In this document: positions 1 to 41,375 of the stretch, piece after piece | Position numbering within the stretch: position 1 is the stretch's first letter | Layout: every line of letters begins with the position of its first letter | Assembly: GCF_033958435.1 (NCBI RefSeq) | Contig: NC_134167.1 | Coordinates: forward strand, 8,638,001-8,702,000 | Source of the DNA: Carettochelys insculpta | Taxonomy: Eukaryota > Chordata > Testudines > Carettochelyidae | Length of the DNA stretch: 64,000 nt | Reading direction: 5' to 3' | The notes under the pieces: generated by a model | Seen by the model: only the letters and a program-made list of their open reading frames with translations | What the model was told of the DNA's origin: nothing | Databases searched by the model: none | Translations under genes and position numbers: made by a program

Positions 1-605
1 AGCATAAGCTTTCGTGGGCAAAGCCCCACTTCATCATCTGACGAAGCGGGTCTTTGCCCACGAAAGCTTATGCTCCAAAATATTTGTCAGTCTAGAAGGT
101 GCCACAGGACTTCTTGTTGTTTTTGAAGATATAGGCTACGTCTGCACTAGCCCCAAACTTCGAAATGGCCACGCAAATGGCTACTTCAAAGTTTACTAAT
201 GAAGCGCTGAAATGCATATTCAGCGCTTCATTAGCATGCGGGCAGCCGCGGCACTTCGAAATTGACGCAGCTCGCCGCCGCGCGGCTCGTCCCCATGGGG
301 CTCCTTTTCGAAAGGACCCCGCCTACTTCGAAGTCTCCTTATTCCCATCTGCTTATGGGAATAAGGGGACTTCGAAGTAGGCGGGGTCCTTTCGAAAAGG
401 AGCCCCATCGGGACGAGCCGTGCGGCGGCGGGGAGCATCAATTTTGAAGTGCCGCGGCCGCCCGCATGCTAATGAAGTGCTGAATATGCATTTCAGCGCT
501 TCATTAGTAAACTTCGAAGTGGCCATTTGCGTGGCCATTTCGAAGTTTGGGGCTAGTGTAGACACGGCCATAGACCAACATGGCTCCTCCTCTGATACTT
601 CCAAA
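1..605 (-). mobile_element. Foldback retroposon, interrupted by a MITE
   Basis: The left part (1-133) carries the arm sequence (aagctttcgtgggcaaag and its inverse, then aggtgccacaggacttctt). The right part (570-605) carries the reversed head (gaccaacatggctcctcctc). Removing 134-569 plus one copy of ata rejoins the element. Its left end lies before the window. Confidence 0.75.
134..569. mobile_element. Palindromic Harbinger-like MITE, 436 bp
   Basis: The two ends are inverted copies over at least 45 bp (ggctacgtctgcactag against the reverse of ctagtgtagacacggcc), and the whole element is close to one long palindrome centred near 355. Several acttcgaagt palindromes occur inside. It is flanked by ata (131-133 and 570-572), a 3-bp duplication consistent with PIF/Harbinger. 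Confidence 0.8.
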
Positions 606-2651
606 CTGGTTTTCCTTAGGATTTTACTTTATGCTTACCTAACTAAAGTTAAGGACAAGTATCTTTTCCCTAGTGAGAACCAAGCCTGTCTGTCTGAACT
701 TGCTCTGATCGCAAGGGAGCTGCATGTGCTGCAGAAGATCAGCACACTGCAGGATTACCTCTTACCTCTCAAGATCTCATTTGTCTTGTAAGAGGGAATG
801 ACTTGTTGTTGTTTTAATTTAATTTCCCTCCTTATTCTTAAACTCTTTTCCTGATTGAATCCAGTGCCCCATCTAGGACTGTTAAATGTGGAAGAAATGC
901 TATATGGGGAATTCAGATAGTAGCTAGTCAGACTTTATAAGTATTTGAGTAAATGTGATGGCTGTATGTACTAGAATCAACTCTTTTGTTCAGGGATTTC
1001 CTCGGGATTAAACAGTCCATGTTTCCAGCAAGACCAGAGTTGTTTTTCGTTTCCTGAGGAGATTCCTGCCATGTAAGCTCTGGCTGTAAATAGGGGTGGA
1101 GGTATATATTTTTTTAATATAATCTTTTACTGGATTGAATCGTTAATACTGAGGAAATGAGGTAGTGAGGGGACAAGGGACCACACTGAAGGAGGAGTTG
1201 AGAAGCAGTTTAATCCAAATGTATGTAAAGTTCATGCCAGGGTGTCTTCCAAAAAGTTAATTGATTTTAATTAAACGCCAATATTTCATCCTTTTAACTT
1301 TTTTTTTTAAATGTAGGAAGGTTTCAATGAATTTAGATATCCATATAAGTATCAGAAACAAAACAACTGTTCACATTCCTGTACGTGTCTGTTTAAACAA
1401 GGGGTCATCGGAACTTTCTGTGCAATATGGTACCACGTGTTAAAAAGTGAGTCTCATCCCAACTCCTGTAATATGTCTGTTCAGTGTCTTTATTTTTGGA
1501 GAATTGCTTGAAAAGAGTCTCTTGAGATTTTAAATTGTTTGATAGAGAGCACCCTGCTAGGCAGGGAGTGAGAGTAAGGTACCTTCTGATGACAGATGGG
1601 ACAGAAGATACATGCCTTTTGAAGGGGAGGGAAGGCCCGTACCCAGTGTGCGTAAGGTACATTTCCAAATTGGGGAGCAAGTGCTTATTGGATGTTTAGA
1701 GAGTCGAAAATTATATCTCCCTTTTCCTGTCTCTACCGCCTCCTCTCCCGGTTTCCTTGAGATTCAGTGTCTCAGCAGTCTTGTATCCACCAGTGTCCTT
1801 CAGTTCCTCTAGCTCTGCTAGCTCTTTCGCGGGTCTTTCAGTTCTATGTGCACAACTGGTGCTTTCAGCGTAGCATGCAGCATTATGAAATGGGCCCTGT
1901 GTATTGATGCTATAATGTTTCTGCAGCATTTAATCCTCAAAATGCTTCACAAAATGTATCAGATTCCCATTTTCCCCCACTGAAATGCAGCCACCTCCTG
2001 GTGCCAGATATGGAAACTTCAATGGCAGACAGTAACAATATACAAAAATCTGGGACAGGGTGTGAATAGAAATCTCATCTGCAACTGAAAATGCCTGCGC
2101 TAGAAGCGGGGAGTGGTCACTCATGAGAGGGTAGATTAGTGGCTTATCCCAGGGAAGGAAGCGGTTCTTCCCTGTGTTGTCGTCTGACTGAGGATGTGAC
2201 TGTCCAATGCTCTTTACCCTTTCTAGACTATGTGAATGAGGGCTATTCTGGGCAGGGGTTATAGCTTTCTGGCATATCCTTCAATCAGTAAATCAAAGGA
2301 AAGAGTTAATTTTACTGTGCTATATGCACTACATCATCCTTTTTTCCAAGAAGTGTTGGAGCTCGGTGAGTGGCTAAACTTGGCTAGTATGATTTGGAGC
2401 TCTCAGAGTGCATAGCAGAGCATGGGAGACTGGAATTGAAAATACTCTAATTGCTTTGGCTTCCAGGTTTAGGTATTGTTTGTGGAAAAGCACATGGGCT
2501 TCAGTCTTCATTTGTCACTGTAGTGGTGTCGTACAGAACCTATGAGGGTCTTAAAACTAGTGCTGGGAATTTGGAATGTAAAATCCTCTTTAATTAATCT
2601 GCAGGTTAAACGTTAAGTGTAACTGGTTAACCGATTTAATAGCGGACAGCT

Positions 2652-2912
2652 GGGCAGGGGCGCTCCAGCCCCGATGGGCTGTAGTGGTCCACTGCCCCCA
2701 CCGTAGACAGGGGCTGCTCCGGCTAGCCTGAGGCCCTACCACCCATGGCACTCCCAAGGACACCATGGATGGAACTGCCCCAGCTAGGCTGGAGACCTTG
2801 CCTGCAGTGCTTCTGAGGTTGCCATGGACTGGGGTTTCTCTGGCCTGGCTGGAGCACCCCTGCCACAATAGTCCTAGGTCTGCCATGGGCAGGGGGCTGC
2901 TCCAGCCCCTAG
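2652..2912. repeat. Degenerate minisatellite, unit about 60 bp
   Basis: GC-rich stretch in an AT-leaning region. Four or so diverged units of 59-61 bp contain ctg-ctcc-agcc-like cores and mostly end in ccatgg. It is flanked by ggttaaccg and gtggttaaac motifs, so it may be the inside of an unclassified transposon. Confidence 0.5.
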
Positions 2913-3343
2913 TGGTTAAACAGTAATTTCTTAACATCTGTACTTGGAGTAAGCCCAGTTGTTGGTGAGGAAAATGAGTAGAAATCTGAGAGATGAAAAG
3001 TTGCTGGCTTGGTAGATTAGAGCTGGGAGGAGGCCCCTTGCATAGAGAGAGGAGTAAAAGAAGGCAGAGAGGTGTCTGCAGGAAAAAATGGATGAATGGG
3101 GTATCTAGATTGGTGTTGCTGACAGCAGAGAGGGTGAGGGATGCTGAGGGACAAAGCTAGCTCAGATATAGCCAGGGCTGCAGATGTGTAAGGTCTTAGC
3201 TGTTAATTTTGTCATGGCTACCTGCATTTTGTTCACAAGATCTCCATACCAGGGAGAGTTAACTTCCAGGAAGCGATGTTGTTCTATGCATAAAATGGGA
3301 TTGTGGTGATGTTTAACACCTCTGGGGTGAGATTTTAGAGACC

Positions 3344-3455
3344 TGACTCTGGTCTTTGCTCTGCTACTGGCTTGCTGGGTGACCTTGAGCAAGCTACTTG
3401 AATTATGTGAGCCTCAGTTTCCCTGTCTGTAGCCTGGGGATAACAATATTGACCT
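3344..3455 (+). mobile_element. MIR/CORE-SINE relic
   Basis: Contains ctgggtgaccttgagcaag and gagcctcagtttccctgtct, the recognisable MIR consensus segment. Confidence 0.7.
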
Positions 3456-6317
3456 CTTTTGAAACAGCTTTGAGGTTGATTGATTGAACATGCTCTGTAT
3501 GTGCTAGATTTTGTTATTGATTGTTGCCTTGAAGGCAGGGAGCATTGATTTAAATCATGGTAATTTAAATCACTAATTTAAATAATCAGAAATTCCACAT
3601 TGATTTAAATCAAGTTACCAAAAAAACTAAGACTGACTGTGCTAAGAGTGCATTTAATTTTGGAGGAAGCCCCATTGAACTCACTGGCACTTCTGTTTTT
3701 TGAGAAAACAGGTATAGAATGGGGTTCCCTTGGAAAAGCAGAGTTATCCTGAAGTAAAGTAGCGAGTAGACTTATGGCATCATCCCCGTGGACTGTGGCC
3801 ACGATGTATTATTTAATGTAAAATAAGAAAATGAAACTTGGTGGCCATTGGCAACTCTAGGTTAAAAAAATGGATTTCTATCAACCCTGTTTGCAGGGGA
3901 CTGTTCAGGTGTGTTCTCCCAATAAGGGCTGAGAGAACTGCAGAGAATCCATTGTCCTCTGACATACACAGAGATGTGTCAGCTTTTCCCCTACCTGAGG
4001 CCAGATCCTGTCAACAGTCTGGGAGAAGTACGAAATGGGCTAGGCCACGGAAGCCAAAGTTTAATTTTGTGATTAACTTGTTGCTATTATGCAGAGAGGC
4101 AAGAAGCCATCTGCCGAAGAACACTTTGAAAAGGCCAAAGTCATGTAGGGTATCATGTTGTGTTGGCAAAGCAGTCTTGGATAAACACTCTGGGGGTGAC
4201 TTTGGTTCTTGTCTGTCTCTTTGCAGTGAAGTATTCAGCATTAAACGTACAATACAGTTTCTTTCTGGTTTTGCAAGGTAGAGCTAAGTATCTCAGTGTG
4301 TCCTGTTTGTCCACCATTTCAACAGTGATCCGCTAGAGGGATGCACAAAGATGCACTGTGGATAAGTTGAACCCTTGTCTGAACTGTAGCACCTAAGTAT
4401 AATATAGACAGAGCCCCCCAAAGAAGAGATCCAAACCTTTGTCTGTCCGTACAGCGTGTAATACACTGAACAGTCAATGAACAACAGGACTGGCTCAGTA
4501 ATCTACAAGTGAGTAAAACCAAAACAAAGCTTTTTCTTAACAGACAAAAAGGGTTCTTTGTTTTAATGAGAACTGACGTGCCTTGGGATTTTATAGTGAT
4601 ATAACCAAGGAGAGGCAAGTCACATGTAGCTCGTACAGCAGCGTGCCTTGGAAGCTGAACCCTGTATCCTTTGTCTGGGATGGAGTTCACCTGGTTTACT
4701 TCATGGTAAAACTGCAGAGCCACGTCTACAGTATTTTAACATTAGGGTAGTGGCTGCATGTTAGTTATGCCCTGGTAAAAGCACAGCTATTTTTGCCAGT
4801 GAAGTGTGAAGGGCTTCGTAATTCTACAGTGTCACCTGTGCGGAATCTAGAGCAGTCTCCAGGACCCCATCTCAGATTTAGGAAGTAGCCATCAGAGTAC
4901 AATGTTACTAGTCTGTCTAGAGAGCACACTTCGCTTTCCCTTGTCAGTGGTCTCCATGCCGCTGGGTTACACACACACGGACCTTGATCGCCCCCCCGCC
5001 CCCAACTGCTCCAAAATTGATTATCTGTTCAGAGCCTACTATTTGCACTGGATAGGTACTCCAGACTTAAAAAATTGCTGTCCTTTTAAAGGACCGTACC
5101 TGCTGAATGCATCAGCTGAACTGCAGGACAGCAGTGCTGGGAATGCAAGGCTTTTTGGGGGTGCATGTGCAGTATTAGGTTGGAAAACTTCAGAGCAGTG
5201 CAGTGCTAGACTAATATAGTGCTTTAAATACTCACTTATTTTAATGCAAATCCCCATTGGAGTCATACCCTACCATCTGAATATCCCTGCAGCAAGTGGC
5301 TGAGCAAAGAGCACCTACAGATGTTTAAATTTCAGTGCTGTTTCTGAGCGCTGATGATGATGAGGGATTTTTTTTTAAAGGCTCTGTTTTGAAAATTGCA
5401 GCCTATTTAGGCCTCCAGTGGGAGGAAACTTAAGTCATGGTGGTGACCCCAGGTGTGAGTTCCAAAGCAGTAAACATGTTCTATGTCCAGAATGCAGAAT
5501 TCTTCAAAGCTGAGCTGCTGTGGTTGGGTTAGTAACTGCTCTGTTCCTTTTCCTCCTGTTGTGGCAGATGGCTAGCGTGTAGATGTTTCCTTGTGGATGA
5601 TTCTCAGCGATCATAAGTGACGAGAATTGCAAAGTAGGGTTGGAGATCAATTGTTGCATGAAATAGAACTATTTTTCTCCTCCTTTATTTTGGTATTTAC
5701 AGCTGATTGTCTTCTGGTAAGCTCATAGGTTCCACTGTTATATGCCAATAAAATGTGTTGCACTTCAAACCCTTTGTAGCTCCCCCCACCATCTTTCCAA
5801 GGGGAGTGGCTCGTGGCTTAAGTGCAGACACTGAGGATTTTTGGCTCATCATAAGCCCTCATGTGGTACATTATTTTATCAAATAAATGTATTAGAAGCA
5901 TTTACTTTCACAACTAGTATGTAACTGATTCCCCTTAAACAGCTCAGTTGTCCACCTATCCTTACGTGGAACCATCTGCATCATGTTTCTGGGGTGTTTG
6001 TATAAATTCTGTGTATAGCAACAATATTTTACCCTAGACTCTCTCCTGAGAGAGGCGGCTACTTCATTATGTATTGTGTGAATTCAGTTCAACTAGTTAA
6101 CTATTATTTTTACGGGCACCCTTAAATTGTCCTTTAGTGACCTACTGTGCTTTAACAGCCTTGAACATATGGCTAGAGCACATTGCTGAGTTCTGGAGAA
6201 CTTCTCCCTGGGTTTGCTGCTGCTGCACCACAAAAAGGGGAAAAAGTAGCTTTTAGGAACCTTTCTGGTCTCATATAGGGAGGGAGTGTTGCCTAATGGA
6301 TAGAACAACTGTTCTGT

Positions 6318-6425
6318 AATTTAGGGGACTTGGGTTTCATTCCCAGCTCTACCACTTGTTTTCTGAGTGACCTTGGGCATGTTCCTTCTTCTCTCTGTGC
6401 CTCATTTTCTCCATAGTCATACTGT
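6318..6425 (+). mobile_element. MIR/CORE-SINE relic
   Basis: gagtgaccttgggcatgttc followed by gtgcctcattttctccat matches the MIR core and tail pattern. Confidence 0.65.
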
Positions 6426-6798
6426 CTTCTCTGCACAGTACTTTGAAGCATGATGATAGAGGGTAAGATATTGCTCCTTGTATTTTAAGATACTGAGGTA
6501 CTCTAAAATATTTAACAAGCTTCTTATTTGAGCCTGACTGACTTAGCTTATTATTCTCCACTTCCCAGATGATCACTGTGCTTTCTGGCAGTACATGTTT
6601 GTAAGGCATTTTGTAGCCTGAAAGCCTTTATAGGAATGAGTCATGTTCTGATCTTCGATCCCTGCATTTCTCAAAAATACCTGCTTCAGCAGGAAGTTGA
6701 TCTCTTTAAGCACATGTTGCTGCCTTGGTAGTACCATACTTTCACAAACAGAAGCTTGGAAGGCAGAATTTATTTTCTTCCTCTAGACAATTAATTAA

Positions 6799-7716
6799 CA
6801 TAAGAACATAAGAACATAAGAATGGCCATACTGGGTCAGACCAAAGGTCCATCAAGCCCAGCATCCCATCTGCCGACGGTGGCCAATGCCAGGTGCCCCA
6901 GAGAAGGAGAACAGAAGACAAGTGATTTATCTCCTGCCATCCATCTCCTGCCCTTGTTATGAAGGCTAGGGCACCATACTTTATCCCTGGCTAATAGCCA
7001 TTTATGGACCTGACCTGCAAAAATTTATCAAGCTCTTTTTTAAACCCTAATAGAGTCCTGGCCTTCACAGCCTCCTCGGGCAAGGAGTTCCACAGGTTGA
7101 CTGTGCGCTGTGTGAAGAAAAATTTCCTTTTATTAGTTTTGAACCTACTACCCATCAATTTCATTTGGTGTCCCCTAGTTCTTGTATTATGGGAAAAGGT
7201 AAATAATTTTTCTATATTCACTTTCTCCACACCATTCATGATTTTATATACCTCTATCATATCGCCCCTCAATCGCCTTTTTTCCAAACTGAAAAGTCCC
7301 AGTCTCTCTAGCCTCTCCCCATATGGGACCCTTTCCAAGCCCCTAATCATCTTAGTCTCCCTTTTCTGAACCTTTTCTAATGCCAATATATCTTTTTTGA
7401 GGTGAGGAGACCACATCTGCACGCAGTACTCGAGATGTGGGCGTACCATAGTTTTATATAGGGGAAGTATGATATCTTTTGTCTTATTATCGATCCCTTT
7501 TTTAATAATTCCTAACATCCTATTTGCCTTACTAACTGCCGCTGCACACTGCGTGGATGTCTTCAGAGAACTATCCACTATAACTCCAAGATCCCTTTCC
7601 TGATCTGTCGTAGCTAAATTTGACCCCATCATGTAGTACGTGTAATTTGGGTTATTTTTTCCAACATGCATTACCTTACACTTACCCACATTAAATTTCA
7701 TTAAATTAAATGCCAA
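6799..7716 (-). mobile_element. CR1 LINE, 5'-truncated 3' end with ORF2 fragment
   Basis: On the minus strand a 241-residue open frame matches the C-terminal part of CR1 reverse transcriptase ([52 protein letters not shown]). It is followed by the CR1 3' UTR (reverse of ctgggtcagaccaaaggtcc) and the terminal octamer repeat, seen here as cataagaacataagaa. The young appearance and intact frame suggest recent activity. Confidence 0.93.
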
Positions 7717-8015
7717 GTATGGAACACTTAGTTTGTTCGTCTTCGATCCATAATGCTGGATAGTTCTTGCACCTTATTTTGTATGAAGAAAATATGGTAG
7801 TTGATATTCAGTATGTTCTGTTGTTGACACCTGTGTTTATTTTGAATGTGTATAAGGTGTCTTCTGTAGAAAGCCAGTTAGAAGAGTCTGTTTGGTTCCA
7901 GATCGATTATAAGCAGTTAGATGTTTGCCATTATCATAGTATCTGAGCACCTAAAAGTGCATGTATCCTCATAACACCTATGTATGGCAGGGTGATGCTA
8001 CTGCCCTAATTCTGT

Positions 8016-8150
8016 CTGAAGCACAGAGTAGCTAAGTGACTTGCAGAGGGTTGCTCAGGGGGTCTGTGGCAGAACAGATCATTGAACCTGGAGGCCTCAA
8101 ATCCCAAGCTAATACTGTAATCCCTGGACCATCCTGCCAAAGAGCAGTTG
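8016..8150 (-). mobile_element. MIR-like SINE, reversed
   Basis: gcacagagtagctaagtgac and ggtctgtggcagaac resemble the reverse complement of the MIR consensus. It ends shortly before ADAM9 exon 2. Confidence 0.6.
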
Positions 8151-8185
8151 TCTCATTCCATGGCCATTTGCTTTTTCTCTTCTAG

Positions 8186-38569
<30,384 letters not shown>

Positions 38570-39340
38570 TTTTTTAGTTTCTCTTTTACCCTCTCACAAG
38601 CTGACCTGTTCACTGAAATGAAGCTGGAATTCTATTTATCCTCCTTGCATCAAGTGTCACATGATATCCCCGAAAGCCACCTTTCTGCAATAATCTATAT
38701 GGAAAATGAGATGGAAACACAAGGAATGTAGAATATTAATCAAAGATACCTCTACCAAAGCTATAGGAACGGAATACATCCATTGTCTGTCCTTAGCTCT
38801 GTGTGTGAGTACTGTGGCTTTGCAAACTGGAGTTGGACTAACCAGTTGGAAGTGGATCAGTCTGCAGCAGTGTTCCTTATCAGCTGTGTCAGGAGAGAGT
38901 CAGATGCTGTCCAGCTGATTAGCAGAGTACCCACGGCTGGTTACTTCTACTGATGGTGCACATTCACACATGCCTCAGTGCACATAAATAATTTATTCCG
39001 CAAATGGATGGAAAAGATTAGGGGAACACTGGTCTGCGGTAAAATAATTTTTATAGTACAGCACTTGGGAAACTACTTTTTTTGTTTCCCCCATCTTCTG
39101 ATGAGACACAATCATTAAGTACTCCATTTGGGTTATTGTCTTTATGTATAATGACATGTGAAAAAAAATGTTTACCCACGTAGGTTGTTGAAAATGTAAT
39201 CATGAAAATCAGGCCACTTGATTCAACAAAAATATTGTTTACATGTTCTTGTTTGCCTGGACATCTGAGGGTATAAGTGAACTGAGATGTCAGTATACTT
39301 TTAAAGGAAGAGGAAAAATCTGTAAATACATTCATGTGTA

Positions 39341-39655
39341 TCAAAACAAAAAGCAGTCAAGTAGCACTTTAAAGACTAGCAAAATGGTTTATTAGGTGAG
39401 CTTTCGTGGGACAGACCCACTTCTTCAGACCGTAGCCAGACCAGAACAGACTCAATATATCATTATTACATCATTATTATCATAACAGACTCAATATATC
39501 ATTATATTGAGTCTGTTCTGGTCTGGCTACGGTCTGAAGAAGTGGGTCTGTCCCACAAAAGCTCACCTAATAAACCATTTTGCTAGTCTTTAAAGGGCTA
39601 CTTGACTGCTTTTTGTTTTGATAGTGTATAGACTAGCACGGCTTCCTCTCTGTTA
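39341..39655 (-). mobile_element. Foldback retroposon inside the ADAM9 3' UTR
   Basis: Inverted arms of about 118 bp (39344-39463 and about 39502-39620) around a short AT-rich loop that itself repeats cagactcaatatatcatta. The reversed head ends cacggcttcctctctgttac. Flanks attcatgtgta / attcgtgtat are similar. Confidence 0.85.
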
Positions 39656-40426
39656 CTATTCGTGTATATGTTTTTACTGGTGTGTTTAATATAAAAACAC
39701 TTTTTAAACAGCAAAGAAAATCTTAACTTCATGCTGACTGACACCAAGCAATAGATAATAAAGGATACTAGGGCAGTTAATTCAAATGGTTTTAAAATAC
39801 ACAATGTTAAGTAGCTAGACCAGAAACCTCTACTAATTTACCACTAATATGTTAAATGGGATATTAAAATGAAGGTACGAAAAATTTTAGCCTGTTCTTG
39901 TTTTAGGAAGGGAGTTTTTGTGAGTTTTAAGTTATAATGGCAGCAAGAGCCACTACAGAATATTAAGAGGTATAATGCATATTGTTTATCTAGATCCTTT
40001 AAGAATTTTATGAGCACTTTACACCCTGGCACCCTGCTGACTCAAATCTACATAATTTTCACTTGCTTTTCAAACTTCAATTTTAGTGTCAGGATGCTGA
40101 GACTGGCTAAACCATGGCATTTTTAAAATCCAACTTCAATCACTTTGAAAAAAGATTCTCTTGGATGTCAGTTGAGGGATGTTAACCAAGGCGAATTTAG
40201 ATTATTGGATTATGTTTCGCTGTGACAGAGGATTGTGAATGCATGACTGCCATCACAGTGTCTTTTACACAAATTACAGAAGCTGAAGTAATTATTGTTA
40301 AAATAATGCTACGTTTTCTCATTTTGTCTTAGCCACTTAGCACAAACTTTTGTAAATTTCCCCATATTTGCCAAAAATCTGTGTATATATACTTATGAAA
40401 ATATATATAAAGTTTGCATTTGTAAT

Positions 40427-40432
40427 AATAAA
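40427..40432 (+). terminator. ADAM9: Polyadenylation signal of ADAM9
   Basis: AATAAA within an AT-rich stretch about 1.86 kb after the stop codon. It is the last canonical signal before the ADAM32 CpG island. Confidence 0.6.
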
Positions 40433-40450
40433 ATATTTGAAATACTGTGG

Positions 40451-41323
40451 TTCCCCATAAACTTGTCTTAATAAGGTTCAACTTTTATTTGTTAAAATAT
40501 CTACAAATCCATCAAAAATATGACAAATGTTTTTAGGATTATGATTTGCATGTTTCTCTTTTACCTTATTAGCAGTTGCCTACCTAAAGTTATGCAGCAT
40601 TTCTCTCAAGGCACACTGCCTCCCTGCTCTTATGTAGGTAGGCAGTGACATGAGTGATTCAAGTATCAGAGAGGTAGCTGAGTTAGATCTTCAAAAAACA
40701 ACAGCAAGTCCTGGGGCACCTTATAGACTAACAAATAATGTGGAGCATGAGCTCTGGTGGGCAAAGACCTGCTTTGTCAGATGCCTCTAACCAAGTGGAT
40801 CTTTGCCCAGGAAAGCTTATGCTCCACAGTATCTGTTCAGTCTGTAAGGTGCCCCAGGACGATTCAATGTATCCTGTGTTGGGGGGAGGTGACATTAGGC
40901 GAATTTTCCTCCTCTCCCCACTCCAGGGCTGCTGAGTTGTATTTAAATTAGTCAAGGGGTGTGCTAAACTGTGTGCCTTACAGGGGGGGCTACTGGCCAC
41001 GTGGGGTGCAGAATAGGGCAGTGATGCAACAAAGGTCCTCCAGCGACCGCTGGTTGTAGGGAAATAAAGTGGCCCCTTCAGCTGCAGGTGCCTCCTGACT
41101 CTGTGAGCGAGACGCCGCGAGCGCCAGGCTGGCGCTCTGCGAACAAGCCGGAGCTGTAGCGCCGCGGCAGCGGGACGGGTCTCTCTCCGCGGTTTGCTTG
41201 TCCTGCAGAACCGACCAAAAGGCGCCTTGAGCGCACTCGGGCTGCGCGGCCGGCGGGGCCCTGCGCGTGGCTGCCCTTGGCGCCCGGCCCGGCCCGGCCG
41301 TTAGCCGGCTCGCCGCGCGCATC
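40451..41323. other. ADAM9-ADAM32 intergenic region
   Basis: Less than 0.9 kb. It contains a foldback retroposon (40663-40860) and then the CpG-rich ADAM32 promoter. No other gene is visible. Confidence 0.7.
40663..40860 (+). mobile_element. Foldback retroposon between the two genes
   Basis: gattcaa flanks both sides (40656-40662, 40861-40867). Head tatcagagaggtagctgagt, arm cctggggcaccttatagact and its inverse near 40840. The arms are less perfect than in the other copies. Confidence 0.8.
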
Positions 41324-41375
41324 ATGGAGGTGGAGCTGTGCCTGCTGCTGTTGGCCTGCGCCCTCTCCGGCTTAG
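41085..41375 (+). promoter_or_regulatory. ADAM32: CpG-island promoter of ADAM32
   Basis: Dense CpG dinucleotides and GC-box-like runs (ggcccggcccggccg) stand out against AT-leaning flanks, directly over the first exon. No TATA box is evident. The start site lies somewhere in 41150-41310. Confidence 0.7.
41324..41375 (+). CDS. ADAM32: ADAM32 exon 1 (signal peptide)
   Basis: Good start context (A at -3, G at +4). [17 protein letters not shown] is a typical signal peptide. It ends in phase 1 at g/gtaaat, matching the phase at which ADAM9 exon 2 begins. An upstream in-frame stretch has no ATG. Confidence 0.88.

Larger units (their letters stand above)
1..8185 (+). other. Upstream intronic DNA (probably ADAM9 intron 1)
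   Basis: No exon-like open frame with splice sites was recognised. It contains the split foldback and MITE at 1-605, a minisatellite-like block (2652-2912), palindromic gatttaaatc motifs (3544-3610), MIR-like pieces (3344-3455, 6318-6425, 8016-8150) and a reversed CR1 (6799-7716). The rest is unique-looking AT-rich sequence. Confidence 0.6.
38570..40450 (+). other. ADAM9: ADAM9 3' untranslated region
   Basis: AT-rich sequence without a plausible reading frame between the stop codon and the AATAAA at 40427-40432. It is interrupted at about 39341-39655 by a foldback retroposon. The end is inferred from the polyadenylation signal. Confidence 0.7.

Noticed and set aside
1..605. Large palindrome as a possible replication origin or viral terminus
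   Set aside because: Fully explained by a MITE with 3-bp duplication inserted in a retroposon; no viral genes nearby.
41267..41323. In-frame upstream extension of ADAM32 (non-ATG start)
   Set aside because: No ATG; it would place a Pro/Arg/Ala-rich stretch before a good signal peptide, and the ATG at 41324 has strong context.
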